Assembly (NCBI GenBank): GCA_017552965.1
Contig: JAFZNQ010000004.1
Location: forward strand, 1-64,000
DNA from: Abditibacteriota bacterium
GTDB taxonomy: Bacteria > Armatimonadota > UBA5829
DNA: 64,000 nt
Reading direction: 5' to 3'
In this document: piece by piece, positions 15,820 through 24,779 of the stretch
Layout: each line of letters starts with the position of its first letter
How positions within the stretch are numbered: the first letter of the stretch is position 1
The notes under the pieces: model-generated
Databases searched by the model: none
Seen by the model: the letters and a program-made list of their open reading frames with translations, nothing else
Told to the model about the DNA's origin: nothing
Position numbers and translations under genes: made by a program

Positions 15820-17298
15820 ATGAAATTCAAGCCGAGTCCGGAAGAGGCCCTGTCAGCGGCCGCCTCCGGAAAGTACCGAGTCATGCCCCTGAGCTGCGAG
15901 ATACTGTCCGACTTCACCACGCCCATCGAGGCGGTGCGGGTCCTCAAGAAGGCGTCCCGCCACTGCTTCATGCTGGAGTCGGCGCAGGCCAGCGAGACCT
16001 GGGGCCGCTACACCTTTTTGGGCTATGACCCCAAGATGCTCATCACCTGCACAGCCGGACGCACCGAGGTCACGGATCAGGACGGCTCCCGGCGGGTCAT
16101 GACGGGCAGCCCTTCTGACTGTCTCAGAGCTATCCTGCGGGATCACGCGGGCTGCCGTTTCGACTGGCTGCCCCCCTTCGCCGGCGGGCTGGTGGGCTAC
16201 TTTGCCTACGACTACATCACCTACGCCGAGCCGGGGCTGCGGCTGAATGCCCGGGACACCGAGGAATTCAAGGACATGGACCTGATGCTCTTTGACAAGG
16301 TCATCGCCTTTGACCACCTCAGGCAAAAGATAGTGCTCATAGCCAACGTGGACCTGTCGGACCCCAGGACCGGCTACGACAAAGCCGCGGCGGAGCTCAC
16401 CGAAATGGCCCGGCTGCTGCGCCGGGGCGAAAAGCACACGGAGCCCGGCGGCCGCCTCACCACCCCTGTGACCCCTCTCTTCGAAAAGGAGGAGTTTTGC
16501 GACATGGTGCGGCGGGCCAAGCGGCACATCAGAGAGGGCGACATATTCCAGATAGTCCTGTCCAACCGGCTGTCTGCGGGCTTTGAGGGCAGCCTCTTCG
16601 ACGCCTACCGGCTGCTGCGGGCCATCAATCCCTCGCCCTACATGTTCTATTTTTCCGGCACCGACGTGGAGGTGGCGGGGGCTTCGCCGGAGACTCTGGT
16701 GAAGCTGCAGGACGGGGTGCTCCACACCTTCCCTCTGGCGGGCACCCGGCCCCGGGGCAAGACTCCCCGGGAGGACAAGGCCCTGGAGGCCGAGCTGCTG
16801 GCAGATGAAAAGGAGCTGGCCGAGCACAACATGCTGGTGGACCTGGGGCGCAACGACCTGGGCAAGATAAGCCGCTTCGGCACCGTGAGGGTGGAGGCTC
16901 TCCGCACGGTGGAGAGGTTTTCCCACGTGATGCACATAGGCTCCACCGTCCGGGGCGAGATAGCCCGGGGCAAGGACGCTCTGGACGCCATCGAGGCGGT
17001 GCTGCCGGCGGGCACTTTGTCCGGGGCCCCCAAGATAAGGGCCTGCCAGCTCATAGACGAGCTGGAGGACAACAAGCGGGGCATCTACGGCGGAGCCATA
17101 GGCTACATAGACTTCGGCGGCAACATGGACACCTGCATCGCCATCCGCATAGCCTACAGAAAAAACGGCCGGGTCTTCGTCCGCAGCGGCGCGGGCATCG
17201 TGGCGGACTCCGATCCGGAAAAAGAATATGAGGAGTGCCTCAACAAGGCCCGGGCGTCCCTCAGGGCCCTGGAGCTGGCCGGGGAGGAAGACCTATGA
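15820..17298 (+). CDS. trpE: Anthranilate synthase component I
   Basis: Converts chorismate with ammonia to anthranilate, first step of tryptophan synthesis, together with TrpG. 492 residues, normal length. The N-terminal domain has the LES element of the tryptophan feedback site (CFMLESAQ, about residues 47-54), and the C-terminal chorismate-binding domain shows IFQIVLSNRL, the SPYMFYFSG segment, FPLAGTRPRGKT, DLGRNDLGK, HVMHIGSTVRG, GTLSGAPKIRA and GAIGYIDF. GGAGGA precedes the ATG by 11 bases. First gene after the T-box. The stop overlaps trpG (ATGA). Confidence 0.98.
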   Translation: MKFKPSPEEALSAAASGKYRVMPLSCEILSDFTTPIEAVRVLKKASRHCFMLESAQASETWGRYTFLGYDPKMLITCTAGRTEVTDQDGSRRVMTGSPSDCLRAILRDHAGCRFDWLPPFAGGLVGYFAYDYITYAEPGLRLNARDTEEFKDMDLMLFDKVIAFDHLRQKIVLIANVDLSDPRTGYDKAAAELTEMARLLRRGEKHTEPGGRLTTPVTPLFEKEEFCDMVRRAKRHIREGDIFQIVLSNRLSAGFEGSLFDAYRLLRAINPSPYMFYFSGTDVEVAGASPETLVKLQDGVLHTFPLAGTRPRGKTPREDKALEAELLADEKELAEHNMLVDLGRNDLGKISRFGTVRVEALRTVERFSHVMHIGSTVRGEIARGKDALDAIEAVLPAGTLSGAPKIRACQLIDELEDNKRGIYGGAIGYIDFGGNMDTCIAIRIAYRKNGRVFVRSGAGIVADSDPEKEYEECLNKARASLRALELAGEEDL

Positions 17299-17870
17299 TC
17301 CTGCTGATAGACAACTACGACAGCTTTTCCTACAATCTGTATCAGATGACCGGAGAGATAGAGCCGGACATCCGGGTGGTCCGCAACGACGAGCTGACCC
17401 CGGCTGAGATACGGCAGTTGGCGCCGGACAAGATCATACTGTCCCCGGGCCCCGGCAGGCCTGAGGACGCGGGCTGCATCATAGACGTGGTCCGGGAATT
17501 GGGGGGCGTCATCCCCATACTGGGGGTCTGCCTGGGGCACCAGGCCATCTGCGCCGCCTACGGCGCCCGCATCACCTACGCCCGGGAGCTCATGCACGGC
17601 AAGCAGTCCCGGGTGACCCTGGACAAGGGCTGCCATCTCTTCACCAATTGCCCCGAGCCCGCCTACGTGGCCAGATACCATTCCCTGGCGGCGGACCGGG
17701 ACACCCTGCCCTCCTGCCTGCGGGTCTGCGCCGAGACGGCGGACGGCGAGGTGATGGCGGTGATGCATGAGGACTATCCCGTGTACGGGCTGCAGTTTCA
17801 TCCCGAATCGGTGCTGACCCTGTGCGGCAGGACCATACTGTACAACTTCATCAGAGAGGTAAAGAAATGA
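17295..17870 (+). CDS. trpG: Anthranilate synthase glutamine amidotransferase subunit
   Basis: Class I glutamine amidotransferase that supplies ammonia to TrpE. 191 residues from the ATG at 17295, which overlaps the trpE stop (ATGA); the protein begins [15 protein letters not shown], the standard family start. The catalytic Cys is in GVCLGHQAI and the His-x-Glu dyad in [10 protein letters not shown]. It is a separate protein here, not fused to trpE or trpD. It could also serve PabB if one exists elsewhere. The stop overlaps trpD (ATGA). Confidence 0.97.
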   Translation: MILLIDNYDSFSYNLYQMTGEIEPDIRVVRNDELTPAEIRQLAPDKIILSPGPGRPEDAGCIIDVVRELGGVIPILGVCLGHQAICAAYGARITYARELMHGKQSRVTLDKGCHLFTNCPEPAYVARYHSLAADRDTLPSCLRVCAETADGEVMAVMHEDYPVYGLQFHPESVLTLCGRTILYNFIREVKK

Positions 17871-18889
17871 TAAAGGAAGCCATAGTAAAGATAGTGGGCA
17901 AGGGCGACCTCACCTACGACGAAGCCTACGCCGTCATGAACGAGATAATGAACGGGGAGACCACCCCCACCCAAAACGCCGCCTTTTTGTCGGCTCTGTC
18001 CGCCAAAAACGCCCGGGCGGAGACCACCGACGAGATAGCGGGCTGCGCCACGGCCATGCGGGACCACGCCACCCCGGTGGAGACGGGCATGGACATCTTC
18101 GAGATAGTGGGCACCGGCGGGGACAACGCGGGCAGCTTCAACATCTCCACCGTGTCCGCCCTGGTGGCGGCGGCGGGAGGCTGCAAGGTGGCCAAGCACG
18201 GCAACAGGGCCGCCTCCTCCAAATGCGGCACCGCCGACTGTCTGGAGGCCCTGGGGGTAAACATCAGCCAGAGCCCCGCCAGATGCGTGGAGCTGCTGCG
18301 GGAGGCGGGCATGTGCTTCTTCTTTGCCCAGAGATACCACACCTCCATGAAATACGTGGGGGCCATCCGCAAAGAGCTGGGCTTCCGCACCGTGTTCAAC
18401 ATCCTGGGGCCCCTCACCAACCCGGGGCGGCCCTCCATGCAGCTCCTGGGCGTGTATGACGAATACCTGGTGGAGCCTCTGGCCCAGGTCCTGGCGGACA
18501 TGGGCGTCCGGAGGGGCATGGCGGTATATGGCAGGGACCGGCTGGATGAGATATCCCTCTCCGCCCCCACCAAGGTCTGCGAGATCAGGGACGGCTGGTT
18601 CCGCTCTTACGTGATCAAGCCGGAGGATTTCGGCCTGGAGCAGTGCCGCAAGGAAGACCTGCGGGGCGGCGACCCCGGGGAAAACGCCCGGATAGCCCTC
18701 TCCATACTCCACGGGGAAAAGGGTCCCAAGCGGGACGCCGTGCTGCTGAACGCGGGCGCGTCCCTCTACATCTGCGGCAAGGCCTCCGGCATAGGGGAAG
18801 GCGCCCGGCTGGCGGCGGAGCTGCTGGACTCCGGCAAGGCCTTCGGCGTCCTGCAAAAGCTCATAGACGTGAGCAACCGGCCCGAATAG
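17867..18889 (+). CDS. trpD: Anthranilate phosphoribosyltransferase
   Basis: Transfers phosphoribose from PRPP to anthranilate. 340 residues from the ATG at 17867 (ATGA overlap with trpG). The [14 protein letters not shown] phosphate-binding loop (about residues 79-92), [21 protein letters not shown] and the downstream [18 protein letters not shown] segment are diagnostic. Length is typical. trpC starts one base after its stop. Confidence 0.98.
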   Translation: MIKEAIVKIVGKGDLTYDEAYAVMNEIMNGETTPTQNAAFLSALSAKNARAETTDEIAGCATAMRDHATPVETGMDIFEIVGTGGDNAGSFNISTVSALVAAAGGCKVAKHGNRAASSKCGTADCLEALGVNISQSPARCVELLREAGMCFFFAQRYHTSMKYVGAIRKELGFRTVFNILGPLTNPGRPSMQLLGVYDEYLVEPLAQVLADMGVRRGMAVYGRDRLDEISLSAPTKVCEIRDGWFRSYVIKPEDFGLEQCRKEDLRGGDPGENARIALSILHGEKGPKRDAVLLNAGASLYICGKASGIGEGARLAAELLDSGKAFGVLQKLIDVSNRPE

Positions 18890-18890
18890 C

Positions 18891-19676
18891 ATGAACATTC
18901 TCGAAGAGATAGCCGCCTACGCCCGGCTCCGGGTGGAAAAAGACAGGGAGGCGGCGGGCCTCTCCGCCCTGCGGGAGCAGGCGGAAGCCCTGCCCGGCGG
19001 AGGCGACAGGTTTTACGCCGCCGCGGCCAAACCGGGCCTCTCCTTTATCTGCGAGATAAAAAAGGCCTCCCCCTCCAAGGGGCTCATAGACCCCCTGTTC
19101 GACTACCGGGGCATCGCCCGGGAATACGACGCCGCCGGCGCCGACTGCATCTCCTGCCTCACGGAGCCCCGGTGGTTCCTGGGGTCCGACGGCATATTCC
19201 GGGAGGTCCGGGGCCTGACGGATATACCCATGCTGCGCAAGGACTTCGTCATAGACGAATACCAGATATTCCAGGCCAAGGTCCTGGGGGCCGACTGCGC
19301 GCTGCTCATCTGCGCCCTGCTGCCCCCCGCGACCCTGGCCCGGTGGGTGGCTCTCTGCGAGTCCCTGTCCCTGGCGGCTCTGGTGGAGGCCCACGACGCC
19401 GACGAGATACAGATGGCGGCAGACGCGGGGGCCCGCATGATAGGGGTCAACAACCGCAACCTGAAGGACTTTTCCGTGGACCTGTCCAACGCGGCGCGCC
19501 TCCGGGACCGGATACCGGCGGGCTGCCTTTACGTGTCCGAAAGCGGCATCGGAGGCCCCGACGACGTGGCGGCCCTGAAGGACACGGGCGCCGACGCGGT
19601 GCTGGTGGGCGAAGCCCTCATGAGGGCCCCGGACAAAGGGGCCTTTCTCGCCGGGCTCAGGCGGGCGGCAGAGTGA
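18891..19676 (+). CDS. trpC: Indole-3-glycerol phosphate synthase
   Basis: Closes the indole ring from CdRP with decarboxylation. A single-domain (beta/alpha)8 barrel of 261 residues. FICEIKKASPSKG holds the catalytic Lys, followed by ISCLTEPRWFLGS, LRKDFVIDEYQI, VEAHDADE, GVNNRNLKDFSVD and SESGIGGPDDV, all family signatures. Not fused to TrpF, which follows with a GTGA overlap. Confidence 0.98.
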   Translation: MNILEEIAAYARLRVEKDREAAGLSALREQAEALPGGGDRFYAAAAKPGLSFICEIKKASPSKGLIDPLFDYRGIAREYDAAGADCISCLTEPRWFLGSDGIFREVRGLTDIPMLRKDFVIDEYQIFQAKVLGADCALLICALLPPATLARWVALCESLSLAALVEAHDADEIQMAADAGARMIGVNNRNLKDFSVDLSNAARLRDRIPAGCLYVSESGIGGPDDVAALKDTGADAVLVGEALMRAPDKGAFLAGLRRAAE

Positions 19677-20275
19677 AGATCAAGATCTGCGGCCTGTTCC
19701 GCCCCGAGGACGCCCTCATGGTCAACGAATTCCCTCCGGACTATGCCGGCTTCATCCTGCATTTCCCCCGGAGCCGCAGGCACGTGACCTGCGGGCAGGC
19801 GGCGGAGATCAGGGGGCTCCTGCGGCCGGAGATAGGGGCTGTGGGGGTCTTTGTGGACCGGCCGCCGGAGGAGGTGGCCAGCGCGGCGGAGCAGCTGTCG
19901 CTCGACGCGGTGCAGCTCCACGGCAGCGAGGACGAGGACTATATAGCCGCCCTGCGGCGGCTCATCTCCCTGCCCGTGTGGAAGGCCTTTGTGGTCCGCA
20001 GCGCCGACGACGCGGACAGGGCTCTCCGGAGCAGCGCCGACGAGATACTCCTGGACGGGGGCATGGGCCAGGGCAGGGGCTTTGACCTCTCTCTCACGGA
20101 GGGCTTTGGCCGGCCCTTCATCCTGGCGGGGGGCCTGACCCCCGAGTCCATCCCCGGGGCGGCCCGCATACCGGGCGTCATCATGGCGGACCTGTCCTCC
20201 GGCGTGGAGACCGGCGGGGTGAAGGACAGAGAAAAAATCAGGGCGGCGGTATCGGCCGCCCGCAATGCGAGGTAA
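19673..20275 (+). CDS. trpF: Phosphoribosylanthranilate isomerase
   Basis: Amadori rearrangement of PRA to CdRP. 200 residues from a GTG start at 19673 that overlaps the trpC stop (GTGA). The protein begins VKIKICGLFRPEDA, whose KICG Cys is the general base; the general acid Asp is in the MADLSSGVE segment. VQLHGSED and LDGGMGQGRGFD are also typical. The longer frame upstream lies within trpC and is rejected. Confidence 0.95.
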   Translation: MKIKICGLFRPEDALMVNEFPPDYAGFILHFPRSRRHVTCGQAAEIRGLLRPEIGAVGVFVDRPPEEVASAAEQLSLDAVQLHGSEDEDYIAALRRLISLPVWKAFVVRSADDADRALRSSADEILLDGGMGQGRGFDLSLTEGFGRPFILAGGLTPESIPGAARIPGVIMADLSSGVETGGVKDREKIRAAVSAARNAR

Positions 20276-20280
20276 ACCGA

Positions 20281-21369
20281 GTGGACAAGCTGGAAGAGGC
20301 CAGGCTGGCCATACAGCAGGCAGACAGAGAAATAGCGGCCCTCTTCGAAAAACGCATGGAGGCCGCAAAGGTGGTGGCCGCCTACAAAAAGGAGCGGGGG
20401 CTGCCCATATTCGTTCCCGAGGTGGAAAAGGCCCTGGTGGAAAAGAACGCCGCCCTGATCGCCGACCCGGCGGTGAGGGCCCACTACGTGCGGTTTTTGC
20501 AGCACACCTTCAACGCCTCCAAACGCTATCAGAGGGAGCTCATCTCCGGAGTCCGCATCGCCTACAGCGGCATAGGGGGCTCCTTTGCCAGCATAGCGGC
20601 TGAGCGCATCTTCCCCGAGGGGGAAGCGGTGGGCTTCCCCGGCTTTCCCGAGGCCTACGGCGCCGTGGAGCAGGGAGACTGCGAGCAGGCGGTGCTCCCT
20701 CTGGAAAACAGCTACGCCGGCGAGGTGGGGCAGGTGGCGGACCTGATGTTTCAGGGCTCTCTCTACGTCAACGCGGTCTATACCCTGCGGGTCAGGCACA
20801 ACCTGCTGGCCCTGCCCGGGGCCCGGCTGTCGGACATCCGCCGGGTGGTCAGCCATCCCCAGGCCCTGGCCCAGTGCAGGGAATACATCAGGGCCCGGGG
20901 CTTCGACACGGAGGAAGCGGGCAACACGGCGGTGGCCGCCGAAGCGGTAGCCTCCGGCACGGACATCCACACGGCCGCCATAGCCGGAGCGGAGACGGCG
21001 GAGCTCTACGGCCTGACGGTGCTGGACCACGACATACAGACCAGCTTTCAGAACGCCACCCGCTTCGGCGTCTTTTCCCGGGTGCAGAACGCCCGGTCCC
21101 AAAAAAACAGCCGGTTCATACTCATGTTCACGGTGCGCAACGAGGCCGGCTCCCTGGCAAAGGCCATAGACGTGGTGGGCAGGCGGGGCTTCAATATGAG
21201 CGCCCTGCGGTCCAATCCCCTGAAGAGCCTGGCCTGGCAGTATTATTTCTATTTGGAAGCCGGCGGAGACATATTCTCCCCCGAAGGCAGCAGCATGCTG
21301 GAGGAGCTGAGAGCCAACTGCGACATGCTGAAGATAGTGGGCAGCTACCCCGAACCCGAAGAGATATAG
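20281..21369 (+). CDS. pheA: Bifunctional chorismate mutase/prephenate dehydratase
   Basis: Makes phenylpyruvate from chorismate. 362 residues from a GTG start, five bases after trpF. Residues 1-90 are an AroQ-class chorismate mutase (LAIQQADREIAALFEKRM, the AYKKERGLPI segment). Residues about 92-270 are the dehydratase (AYSGIGGSFAS, LPLENSYAGEV, SHPQALAQC, NATRFGVF with the catalytic Thr-Arg-Phe). Residues about 277-355 are an ACT domain (NEAGSLAKAIDVV, ALRSNPLKSLAWQYYFY) that probably binds Phe. The canonical ESRP of the ACT domain is replaced by RSNP. Confidence 0.96.
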   Translation: MDKLEEARLAIQQADREIAALFEKRMEAAKVVAAYKKERGLPIFVPEVEKALVEKNAALIADPAVRAHYVRFLQHTFNASKRYQRELISGVRIAYSGIGGSFASIAAERIFPEGEAVGFPGFPEAYGAVEQGDCEQAVLPLENSYAGEVGQVADLMFQGSLYVNAVYTLRVRHNLLALPGARLSDIRRVVSHPQALAQCREYIRARGFDTEEAGNTAVAAEAVASGTDIHTAAIAGAETAELYGLTVLDHDIQTSFQNATRFGVFSRVQNARSQKNSRFILMFTVRNEAGSLAKAIDVVGRRGFNMSALRSNPLKSLAWQYYFYLEAGGDIFSPEGSSMLEELRANCDMLKIVGSYPEPEEI

Positions 21370-21382
21370 TGAGGAAAAGCCT

Positions 21383-22408
21383 ATGACACTCCACGTAGAC
21401 ACGGACAAGGGCGGCTATGACGTCATCATAGAGCCCGGCTGTCTCGCCTGCGCCTCGGACCTGCTGGACCTGGACAGAAAGGCGCTGATAGTCACGGACG
21501 AGGGCGTGCCGCCCCAATACGCCCGCAGCCTGGCCCGGCAGTGCCGGGAGCCCCGCCTGGCAGTGGTCCCTCAGGGAGAGGGCAGCAAAAGCGTACAGGA
21601 ATGGGAACGCCTGCTGAGGCTCATGCTCCGGGAGGGCTTTACCCGCCGGGACTGCGTGGTGGCCGTAGGCGGCGGGGTGCCGGGAGACCTGGCGGGCTTT
21701 GCCGCCGCCTGCTACATGCGGGGGGTGGACTTTTACAACGTCCCCACCACGGTCCTGTCCCAGGTGGATTCGTCCATAGGCGGCAAGACCGCCGTCAACC
21801 TGGACAGCGTCAAGAATATAGTGGGAGCCTTTTACCCTCCCCGCAGGGTGCTGGCGGACCCGTCCCTGCTGGAGACCCTGTCCCCCAGACAGACCGCCAA
21901 CGGTCTGGCGGAGGCCCTGAAGATGGCGGCCTGCTTCGACCCGGAGCTCTTCGGCCTCTTTGAAAATGCAGACCCCCGGGCCTCTCTGGCCACGGTCATA
22001 GAGCGCTCCCTCGCCATCAAGCGACGGGTGGTGGAGGAGGACGAACGGGAACAGGGCCTGCGAAAGGCGCTGAACTTCGGCCACACCATAGGCCACGGCA
22101 TAGAGGGAGAGGCCGCCGGCCTGCTCCACGGCGAATGCGTGGCTCTGGGCATGCTGCCCATGGCGGACCCGGGGATACGGGAAAGGCTGGCCCGGGCCAT
22201 GGCCAGGCTGGGGCTTCCCGGCGGCACCTCGGCGGACCCCGCCCGGGTGCTGGAGCGGGTGCTCCACGACAAAAAAGCCTCCCGGTCGGGAGTGGTGGCG
22301 GTGCTGCTGCGGGACGCGGGCCGCTTTGAGTTTCAGACCCTGTCCCCGGCGGAGCTGGCGGAGAGGATAGCCCGGGTCCCCGGGATCCCGGAGGGAGGTC
22401 AGGCATGA
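21383..22408 (+). CDS. aroB: 3-dehydroquinate synthase
   Basis: Second step of the shikimate pathway, DAHP to 3-dehydroquinate, NAD and divalent metal dependent. 341 residues. GEGSKS, GGGVPGDLAGFAAA, PTTVLSQVDSSIGGKTAVN, LKMAACFD, the EDEREQGLRKALNFGHTIGH metal-ligand segment and the LLHGECVALGM His are all present. GGAAAAGCC precedes the ATG. The stop overlaps aroC (ATGA). Confidence 0.97.
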   Translation: MTLHVDTDKGGYDVIIEPGCLACASDLLDLDRKALIVTDEGVPPQYARSLARQCREPRLAVVPQGEGSKSVQEWERLLRLMLREGFTRRDCVVAVGGGVPGDLAGFAAACYMRGVDFYNVPTTVLSQVDSSIGGKTAVNLDSVKNIVGAFYPPRRVLADPSLLETLSPRQTANGLAEALKMAACFDPELFGLFENADPRASLATVIERSLAIKRRVVEEDEREQGLRKALNFGHTIGHGIEGEAAGLLHGECVALGMLPMADPGIRERLARAMARLGLPGGTSADPARVLERVLHDKKASRSGVVAVLLRDAGRFEFQTLSPAELAERIARVPGIPEGGQA

Positions 22409-23523
22409 AAAACACCTTTGGCAGCGCGGTGACCCTCACCATATTCGGCGAGAGCCACGGACCGGAGATAGGGGCTGTGCTGGACGGCCTGGCCCCCGGC
22501 ATGGAGGTCAGCGGGGACAGCATCAGAAAACAGCTGGACAAGAGGCGCCCGGCGGGAGCCATATCCACGGCCCGCAGAGAGGCGGACGAATTTCACATAG
22601 CCAGCGGAGTCTTTGAGGGCAGGACCACCGGCACGCCTCTCACCATAATCATACCCAATGCCGACGTCCACAGCCGGGACTACGCGTCCCTGCGCCACAC
22701 GCCCAGGCCCGGCCACGCCGACTACACGGCCCAAGTGAAATACAGGGGCTTTCAGGACTACCGGGGCGGAGGCCACTTCAGCGGCCGCATCACCGCGGCC
22801 CTGTGCGCCGCCGGGGGCATACTGCTGCCGGCACTGGAAAAGAAGGGCATCCTCATAGGCTCCCACATCGCCGCGCTGGGCGGGGGAGAGCCCCTGCTCC
22901 GGGACCAGGCCTTCTCCGGCGACGAAGCCCTGCTCACAGAGCAGCTCCGCAGCCTGGACTGCAAGGACTTCCCCGCGCTGGACCCCGAGGCCGAAAAGGC
23001 CATGCGGGAGCGGATACTGGAGATGAGGGACCTGCATGACAGCTGCGGCGGCATACTGGAGGGCTGCATAGCGGGCCTCCCCGCCGGCACCGGCGAGCCC
23101 TGGTTCGACACGGTGGAGGGAGTGCTGTCCCACGCGCTCTTTGGCATACCCGCCGTCAAGGGAGTGGATTTTGGGGGGGCCTTCGACCTGGCGGGCCTCC
23201 CGGGCTCCGAATACAACGACGGCTTTTGCCTGTCCGACTCGGGAGAGGTGAGGACCTCCACCAACCACAACGGGGGAGTCAACGGAGGCATAGCCAACGG
23301 CATGCCCATACTGTTCAGGGTCATGGTAAAGCCTACCCCCTCGGTGTTCCTGCCCCAGGCCACGGTGGACCTGGAGAAGGGGACCGGCGCCACCCTGTCC
23401 CTGTCCGGCAGGCACGACCCCGCCGTCATACACAGGGCGGCGGCCGCTGTCAACTGCGCGGCGGCTCTGGCGGCGGCGGACCTGCTGACCGTCCGGTACG
23501 GCGCAGACTATTTAGGAGAATGA
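22405..23523 (+). CDS. aroC: Chorismate synthase
   Basis: Final shikimate-pathway step, EPSP to chorismate, using reduced FMN. 372 residues. FGESHGPEIG near the N-terminus, RRPAGAISTARREAD, TTGTPLTIIIPNAD, TPRPGHADYTAQVKY and STNHNGGVNGGIANGMPI are signatures. The middle motif GGGHFSGRITAALCAAG is the variant seen in some anaerobic Firmicutes, not the GGGRSSARET form. Four-base ATGA overlap with aroB. Confidence 0.97.
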   Translation: MKNTFGSAVTLTIFGESHGPEIGAVLDGLAPGMEVSGDSIRKQLDKRRPAGAISTARREADEFHIASGVFEGRTTGTPLTIIIPNADVHSRDYASLRHTPRPGHADYTAQVKYRGFQDYRGGGHFSGRITAALCAAGGILLPALEKKGILIGSHIAALGGGEPLLRDQAFSGDEALLTEQLRSLDCKDFPALDPEAEKAMRERILEMRDLHDSCGGILEGCIAGLPAGTGEPWFDTVEGVLSHALFGIPAVKGVDFGGAFDLAGLPGSEYNDGFCLSDSGEVRTSTNHNGGVNGGIANGMPILFRVMVKPTPSVFLPQATVDLEKGTGATLSLSGRHDPAVIHRAAAAVNCAAALAAADLLTVRYGADYLGE

Positions 23524-23524
23524 T

Positions 23525-24763
23525 ATGGAATACGGCTGCATAGGCAAGAGCCTGCCCCACAGCTTCAGCAAAGAGATACACGCTCTCATAGACAGCTACC
23601 GCTACGAGCTCCGGGAGCTCCGGCCGGAGGAGCTGGCCGGCTTTTTGAAGGAGGCGGATTTCAGAGGCGTCAACGTCACCATCCCCTACAAGGAGGCGGT
23701 GCTGCCCTATCTGTCGGAGATATCGGAGAGCGCCCGGGCCATAGGGGCTGTGAACACCATAGTCAACCGGGACGGCAGGCTCCTGGGCTTCAACACGGAC
23801 TTTTCGGGCATGGACGCCCTCCTGAGGCATGCGGGCCTTGACCTCAGGGGCAAAAAGGTGCTGATACCGGGCACCGGAGGCACCTCCCGCACGGCTCTGG
23901 CCCTGGCAAGGGCCCGGGGAGCCCGGGAGATATACAGGGTGAGCCGCTCCGGAAAAGACGGGGCTCTGTCCTACGACGAGGCCATGGACCGCCACGGGGA
24001 CGCGGAGATCATCATCAACACCACCCCCTGCGGCATGTTCCCGGACCACAGGGCCAAGCCCCTGAGCCTTGAGCCCTTTGCCCGGCTCGAGGGAGTCATA
24101 GACGCCATCTACAACCCCCTGCGCACCGAGTTGGTCCTGGATGCCCTGAGCCGGGGCGTCAGGGCGGAGGGAGGCCTCTATATGCTGGCGGCCCAGGCCG
24201 TGTATGCCGCAGAGCTGTTTCTGGACAAACGATACCCCGCGGGCCTCACGGACAGCATCTGGAAAAAGGTGCGGGGCGACAAGGAAAACATAGTGCTCAT
24301 AGGCATGTCCGGCGCCGGCAAGACTGCCGCCGCCGGGGCCCTGAAGCGCATCACCGAGCGGCCTATGGAGGACACGGACCTGATGGTGGAACGCCGGACC
24401 GGCATGAAGATCAGGGACATATTCGCCCGATACGGCGAGGAGCATTTCCGCCGGCTGGAGAGCGAGGCCATCGACTCTCTGTCCGGGGAGACCGGCATGA
24501 TCATTTCCACCGGCGGGGGAGCGCCCCTGCGGCCGGAAAACCTGTCCGCCCTGAAGAAAAACGGCAGGATAGTCCTGCTGGAGCGGGACCCGGAGGACAT
24601 ACTCCCCGACCCCTCCAGGCCTCTGGCGGACACGGAGGAAAAGATCAGGGCCCTCTACGCCGCCCGGTATCCCATATACAGGGCGGCGGCGGACGCTGCG
24701 GTGCGGGTCTCGGGCACCCCGGACGCCACGGCCATGGAGATACTCAGAGAGAGGCTGTCATAG
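23525..24763 (+). CDS. aroE/aroK: Shikimate dehydrogenase-shikimate kinase fusion
   Basis: Two pathway enzymes in one 412-residue chain. Residues 1 to about 255 are AroE: GKSLPHSFS, VNVTIPYKE with the catalytic Lys, GAVNTI, GFNTDF, GTGGTSRTALALA (a variant NADP loop) and YNPLRTEL. Residues about 257-412 are AroK: IGMSGAGKT Walker A (about 259-267), EDTDLMVE, RYGEEHFRRLESEAI, STGGGAPLRPEN. The junction at about residue 256 is short. It catalyses dehydroshikimate to shikimate and its phosphorylation. Starts one base after aroC. Confidence 0.95.
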   Translation: MEYGCIGKSLPHSFSKEIHALIDSYRYELRELRPEELAGFLKEADFRGVNVTIPYKEAVLPYLSEISESARAIGAVNTIVNRDGRLLGFNTDFSGMDALLRHAGLDLRGKKVLIPGTGGTSRTALALARARGAREIYRVSRSGKDGALSYDEAMDRHGDAEIIINTTPCGMFPDHRAKPLSLEPFARLEGVIDAIYNPLRTELVLDALSRGVRAEGGLYMLAAQAVYAAELFLDKRYPAGLTDSIWKKVRGDKENIVLIGMSGAGKTAAAGALKRITERPMEDTDLMVERRTGMKIRDIFARYGEEHFRRLESEAIDSLSGETGMIISTGGGAPLRPENLSALKKNGRIVLLERDPEDILPDPSRPLADTEEKIRALYAARYPIYRAAADAAVRVSGTPDATAMEILRERLS

Positions 24764-24779
24764 ACCGGAGGGCACAGCA

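Noticed and set aside
15558-16028. An open frame across the T-box leader into trpE
   Set aside because: It overlaps the riboswitch and the trpE start in another frame; the T-box elements explain the sequence.
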